Shown: piece after piece, positions 59,396 through 64,000 of the stretch
Numbering within the stretch: the first letter of the stretch is position 1
How the letters are laid out: the number at the start of each line of letters is the position of its first letter
Assembly: GCF_905220365.1 (NCBI RefSeq)
Contig: NC_061147.1
Location: forward strand, 1,426,001-1,490,000
Direction of reading: 5' to 3'
Length of the DNA stretch: 64,000 nt
Source of the DNA: Vanessa cardui
Lineage: Eukaryota > Arthropoda > Insecta > Lepidoptera > Nymphalidae
Notes under the pieces: model-generated
Database searches by the model: none
Seen by the model: only the letters and a program-made list of their open reading frames with translations
What the model was told of the DNA's origin: nothing
Program-made: the position numbers and the translations under genes

Positions 59396-60009
59396 TTATC
59401 AATCTTGCATTTGTAACTGATTTGATGAATTAAAAGTGCTTGGTTTTATTATCACATTTTGTAGATTTTTGATAAAAACAAACAGTTTTGATAAAAATGG
59501 AATTGTTAATTTATGATTGTGGGATCAGTAAATCCTATTCAATTATTCTCATTGTGATATAATAATAAAGGGTTTTTAATTTCAGTTGTGTTATTTTTAT
59601 AAACCGTTTCGTGATTTTTTTATTTAATAATAAAATAAATTATTTACTTGATATCTTACTAAATGTCGTGGCCAGGATCAATCCAAACAATTCGTTGGAA
59701 CATGCTCCGTGAAAAATGTGGTTGAAAGTGTAGAGTGACCTGACAATGGATAATGCTCCTAGAAATGATTGTTCCTAGGTATTGAACAGCACTGATCGTA
59801 GCCTTATACAAGAATGGGAAGTCACCTTTCAAATAACAAAGATCTTTTTTACATCTACGCCCAATATACCATGATGACAATGCTAGAATAGTGGAATGGA
59901 CCTGAATCCTTAGGAAACATCAGCAAAATAGCTTAGTGTAATCATGGATTGATTGACTTAACTGATTAGAAAAGATAAGCGTGCATTTGGGAAATAGTTG
60001 GCTCATCGT

Positions 60010-60340
60010 TAATAAAATGAAGATTAAAGTCATTGTAGTAGATCGAGCTGGAGCTTTTACACGATCAGGATAAATTTCAAATCTGATAACCAATCAGGGA
60101 CTGGCTGTGACAGGAATTTGGAAATGCATACGAAAATACAAGCAGCATGAATATATTAAGTAGTATCAGGCATAACAGAAAAGTATCGAACAATACCAAG
60201 GGTAGACTCGTGCGAGCTTTAGTAGTCTCAATATTTCTGTTTCAGTTCCGAATCGTGGTCGATTCGAACAGCAAGCGGAAAGAAGGTCGAGGGTTGGATA
60301 ACAATAAGAACCAGCAAATTCCAAAACTATTCTAGACTAA
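60010..60340 (+). mobile_element. Degenerate LINE reverse transcriptase remnant
   Basis: Across several frames it reads KIKVIVVDRAG, LITNQG and MNILSSIRHNRKVSNNTKGRL followed by VRALVVSIFLF. This is the order of the 'DR...YLGS.IT..G...I...TK.RLV..LV..I.LYG' block seen near the C-terminus of many non-LTR polymerases. Stops and frameshifts throughout. Confidence 0.6.
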
Positions 60341-61149
60341 CTAAATATTAATACCAGACTTGTTTGCTATGAACGAGACCGGACTCCAAAATGAATAAAT
60401 TTATTGTGGTAAGGAAGATTGATGGCATAAGATCTTGGGTCCATATCTTGTTCCTGGTAAAATCTCTTCAAACTGAACGCTACTGCAATGAACTCTAAAG
60501 CAGTAGAAGTCAATATATCTATTTCTTTAAATTTTCACGTAATTATGACCTACAAATCGGTATACCCCTTTGTACCAGAGCCCCATTTGATTATGCCCTG
60601 TTAATAATAAAAAACCTTTAAAATTGCTATTGTTGTATTTCAGTATGAAGAGTGCGTGAGCCAGCGTTACTACAAACAGAAGAGTTACTACTTCTAACAG
60701 TGCCATGTCAGATCGATAATTACCACTTACCATCAGGTGGACCGTTTAGCAGTCAGCCTCAATTATTTTACATAATTTTATATTTTCTTAAATCTTTAGT
60801 AATTTTTTTAATTAATCTCTACTAAAAGTTATAATAGAAGATTGCATTTTTATAACCACTCCGTGTTTAAAATGAATGCAAGGAAAACCATCTTCAAATT
60901 GAAATACAACTTTCCATGTCATAAGTCTAACTTCTTAAACTTCGGATTCTCGGTAAGCTTTGCATATCAAAACTCATAAATTTAATTTGAAATTTATTCG
61001 CAACTTACAGTGTAAGAAACTTTACGAGATAACTTAGAAAACCACAACGCGAAAATATAAGAAAAATTAAATTTGTTCAGTAGAGTTATTGTTAATACAA
61101 ATTAAGCCGATATAATTTATTTATATTAAATTGTTATATATAATTGAAA

Positions 61150-61335
61150 TCGGAGCCACCTTGGATAAAAGTGGATCAAATCCAAGCAAGGAACGCTGAA
61201 TTATCATGTGCTAAATTGGTATATGTAAATTTATCTCTGCAGTGGAAACGTTTATGTATTGGATGAGCCATATTTGTCCACCAGCTCGCATTGGATCAGG
61301 ATAGTGTAATACGTGTTATGTATCTTACGAGGTTT
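61150..61335 (+). mobile_element. Degenerate SINE family A copy
   Basis: Diverged but collinear: 'ggatcaaatccaagcaagg', 'atcatgtgctaaattgg', 'ccaccagctcgcattgg'. Confidence 0.5.
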
Positions 61336-61574
61336 TCAACGCTACTGGTCAGGACTAACATGACCAGTCTATAATCTTTAGAAACTGCACACAGACAATA
61401 ACATCAACAACAATCTTTACTATTTTTATAAATGCGAAATAACTCTGCCTGCCTGACTGCTTATCTGTCTGATGCTCTTTCCTGACGGTTCCATTAAACT
61501 GATTTTAATAAAATTTTGAATGGAGTAAGCTTGTTTTTGACAATTGGTTATATTTAAAAGAATAGCTAATCGCT

Positions 61575-61665
61575 TTAAGCTTCTGTGGATGAATGGGCTC
61601 AATGGCGCGCCTTGGGGGAGGCAAATGTCCAGCAGTGGACGATTAAAGGCTGATTATGATGATAC
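61575..61665 (+). mobile_element. RTE-like LINE tail fragment
   Basis: 'ggaggcaaatgtccagcagt' and 'ggacgattaaaggctgatta' resemble the end of the element at 63400-63895. Confidence 0.6.
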
Positions 61666-62599
61666 GCATATGGAAATGAGGGTGCAATTCACGTAGGTGC
61701 GCCTTTTGACTTGTTATAATAATCATAACATTAATAGTTCCCAATATAAATTGCCTCCTTGATCTAGTGAATAGACACAAGGCCGCAAATCCCGAAAATA
61801 AGATTCAAACCTCCTCCATGAGGCCGAGAGACGTTCCAAGGCTATACAATCGCAAAAATTCTACGTTTTCTACGTCAGTCAGGAGTTTAAATTTGGGAAG
61901 CACGTCAAGCCGTTGGTCCTATGCTTGAACATTATATGCTCGGGTTAAATTTGCTGTCCCATTGCATTACAAGAGTGAGCGAAGAGAGAGTGCAATTGTG
62001 TTTTGACACACACACTTATGAAATATATATGTGATATAGTTAGATGGTCTCCCTTAATGTTGGCCGCGATAGTACCCTATTATCACGGAGGGACTTTATC
62101 GAAATCACGTCTCCATAAATTATATAATAATAACTAAAATTAATTATTAATTTATTTTTAATAATAATATTCGTTATTATTATTCCTATGATTGAATTAT
62201 AATATATATTGTTATAAAGTTGTTATGGAATATATGGATGAGCATAATATGAGTAATAAAATACCTATAACCTTAATGAATTGAGTGAAACAAAATACTC
62301 AATTAAAATCTATAAATACACGGTGACTATCTCATAAAGTCGCTTAATATTTGAATAATCTGTACTCAAAATGCAAATACGCAATCCGGAACACGGTACC
62401 GTATAAAATTATGTATATTCTTTATTTAATTGAGCTACAGAATTACAGTCAACAATCGAGTAGAATTTTAAAGTAACAATTATATTTGTTTAGTGATTCA
62501 TTAATACGTTAGTACCTTAAAAAACACCATTTGTCGTATCTCCACGATTTGAGAACATTCCGATAGCCGCTACAGATAGTATCGGAATACTTGGCGTTG

Positions 62600-63285
62600 A
62601 TATTTCGAGCTTCGTTCAGTTCCGCGGTCAACTGGAAGGCAAAGCCAAATTGGCTTACAAAAGCTGGGTGTGCTCAGCAAGGCTAGACAGTATTTCACGT
62701 CGGCTCATCGCTTAAAACTTTACAAGGCGCAAATTCGACCTCACCTGGAGTACTACTGCTCTCACCTCTGGGCGGGTTCTCCCCAGTACCAGCTCCTTCC
62801 ATTTGACCGTATACAACGTAGAGCGGCTCGAGTTATCGACGATCAAGCCCTTTCCGATCTCCTTGATAATTTGGCTTTGCGTAGATATGTTGGATCGCTC
62901 TGCATCTTCTACCGAATTTTTCAGGGGGAATGTTCCGAGAAATTGTTCGGGTTAATCCCGGCTGCTGAATTTCACCTTCGGACATCTCGCTAAAATTCTA
63001 AGTTTCACCCGCAACACCTTGATGTCCGAAAATCCACAACAGCGCCATTTCTCAGACATTTTCTGCCTCGCACACTCACTGTGTGGAACCAGCTTTCGCC
63101 GGCGGTTTTCAAAACCGATACGACATGGGAACCTTAAAGAAAAGAGCCTACTCCTTTCTTAAAGGCCGGCAACGCAACTGCAAGCCCTCTGGTGTTGCAG
63201 ATGTCCATGGGCGGTGGTAGTCACTTTCCATCAGGTGAGCCTCCAGCTCGTTTGCCACCTATGCCATAAAAAAAAAAAACGTTAG
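62600..63285 (+). mobile_element. LINE family D (jockey/CR1-like) 3' portion
   Basis: A decayed frame encodes the C-terminal part of a non-LTR polymerase (LYKAQIRPHLEYYCSHLW, DRIQRRAARVI, GSLCIFYRIFQGECSEKLFG), followed by its 3' UTR and a terminal A-run after 'cacctatgccat'. Confidence 0.8.
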
Positions 63286-63399
63286 TACACGCAGCTCTTA
63301 TTATGCATTTTAAACTCCTATTACATTAAGACGTAACAGTTACATGTCAAGAAAATAACAAGTCTAAATACCGCTTAGATAAAAACGACAGCTTGTACA

Positions 63400-63895
63400 T
63401 GTTCCATTGTGAGGCTAAGGATGACCTTAGACTGTAAAACGAATGTTTTTGAGCATTGCGTCCTAACGGTGATGACGTACGGTGCCGAGACGTGGACACT
63501 GACGGTGAGGCTAGTCCAAAAATTAAATCTACCATCGCGCAGCGGGCGACGGAGCGAGTTATGTTAGGTGTCTCTCTCGCGGATAAAATCAGTAATCAGG
63601 TTATCCGTGAGAGAACCAAAGTAACAGACATAGCTAGGAGGATCAGCAAGCTGAAGTGGCAGTGGGATGGCCATATCTGTCGTAGGACCGATGGTCGCTG
63701 GAGCAAACGAATCCTAGAGTGGAGACCGCGTCTCGGTAAGCATAATGTAGGACGACTTCCGACCCGCTTTTCCGACGACTTTTGCAGGATCGCCGGTGGA
63801 GGCTAGATAAGGGAGGTAGAGGACCGAGCAGCGTTGCGCGCTCTGAGGGAGGCCTATGTTCAACAGTGGACAGCAAAAGGCTGATGATCATGACA
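63400..63895 (+). mobile_element. RTE-like LINE 3' end
   Basis: Frame fragments encode the typical C-terminus of RTE-type polymerases: TYGAETW near 63470, then QRATERVMLGVSL, RTKVTDIARRISKLKWQWDG and RRTDGRWSKRILEWRPR. The tail 'caacagtggacagcaaaagg' and tga repeats follow. Frameshifted. Confidence 0.8.
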
Positions 63896-64000
63896 ATCGT
63901 TTTGCCGATAACGTAGATGTATTAATGGGCGTTTTACAAGAAAACCTTCTTCGTCAAATAGTACACAAAAAGGTCCAGCTTTCATGGTGATCGATGAGCC

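Larger units (their letters stand above)
54908..64000. other. Region 3' of SLC12A9
   Basis: No host gene was recognised. 55000-58850 is AT-rich with one MITE and a G12 run at 55311-55322. 58857-64000 holds a hairpin element, family B remnants, a degenerate SINE and several LINE fragments. Part of the proximal stretch may be 3' UTR. Confidence 0.55.

Noticed and set aside
60527..60733. Minus-strand 68-codon frame with a hydrophobic stretch
   Set aside because: Overlaps a family B-like fragment ('ccacttaccatcaggtgga') and has no start or splice support.

Overview
The window is AT-rich, intron-rich eukaryotic DNA crowded with retroelements. Three things point to a butterfly or moth (Lepidoptera), most likely a nymphalid butterfly. 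These are many copies of a roughly 300 bp tRNA-headed SINE (A box near 'tggcccagtgg', B box 'gggttcaaaccc', tail 'acaggctgtt'), several LINE families of lepidopteran style, and MITE and Helitron-like remnants. The lineage call is inference; no search was run.

Layout. 1-30 kb: gene-poor and repeat-rich, with one orphan exon candidate (19120-19225). 30071-30231 (-): a strong first coding exon of an unidentified gene. 31059-31730 (+): a complete three-exon gene for the Sm core protein SmG (SNRPG), head-to-head with the previous gene. 34632-54907 (+): a complete 20-coding-exon SLC12A9-type cation-chloride-cotransporter-family gene. All exon phases fit and the single-copy protein is 932 aa. Its introns hold SINEs, a LINE reverse transcriptase, a pogo-like MITE, other MITEs and Helitron-like pieces. 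55-64 kb: no recognisable gene, with MITE and SINE remnants and three or four LINE fragments.

The standout feature is in coding exon 16 of the SLC12A9 gene. The last 102 nt of the exon plus the first 12 nt of the next intron (114 nt, 38 codons) are repeated 30 times head to tail (49175-52597), almost perfectly. Every unit carries the authentic splice donor and an acceptor-like 'cccctcacag'. The unit is a multiple of three and the following 114 nt intron has no in-frame stop. So any donor choice, donor-to-pseudo-acceptor splicing, or full read-through keeps the transporter frame. The result is a protein of 932 aa up to about 2,070 aa. The repeated segment lies in the cytosolic C-terminal domain.

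Other exon edges of the same gene show related instability. A 74 bp duplication copies the donor of coding exon 11. C-runs of 16 and 18 nt sit at the two ends of intron 5. A SINE inserted 20 nt from the coding exon 6 acceptor duplicated a branchpoint-like site. A block next to the coding exon 6 donor is triplicated. These lie mostly beside the GC-rich exons of an otherwise AT-rich gene.
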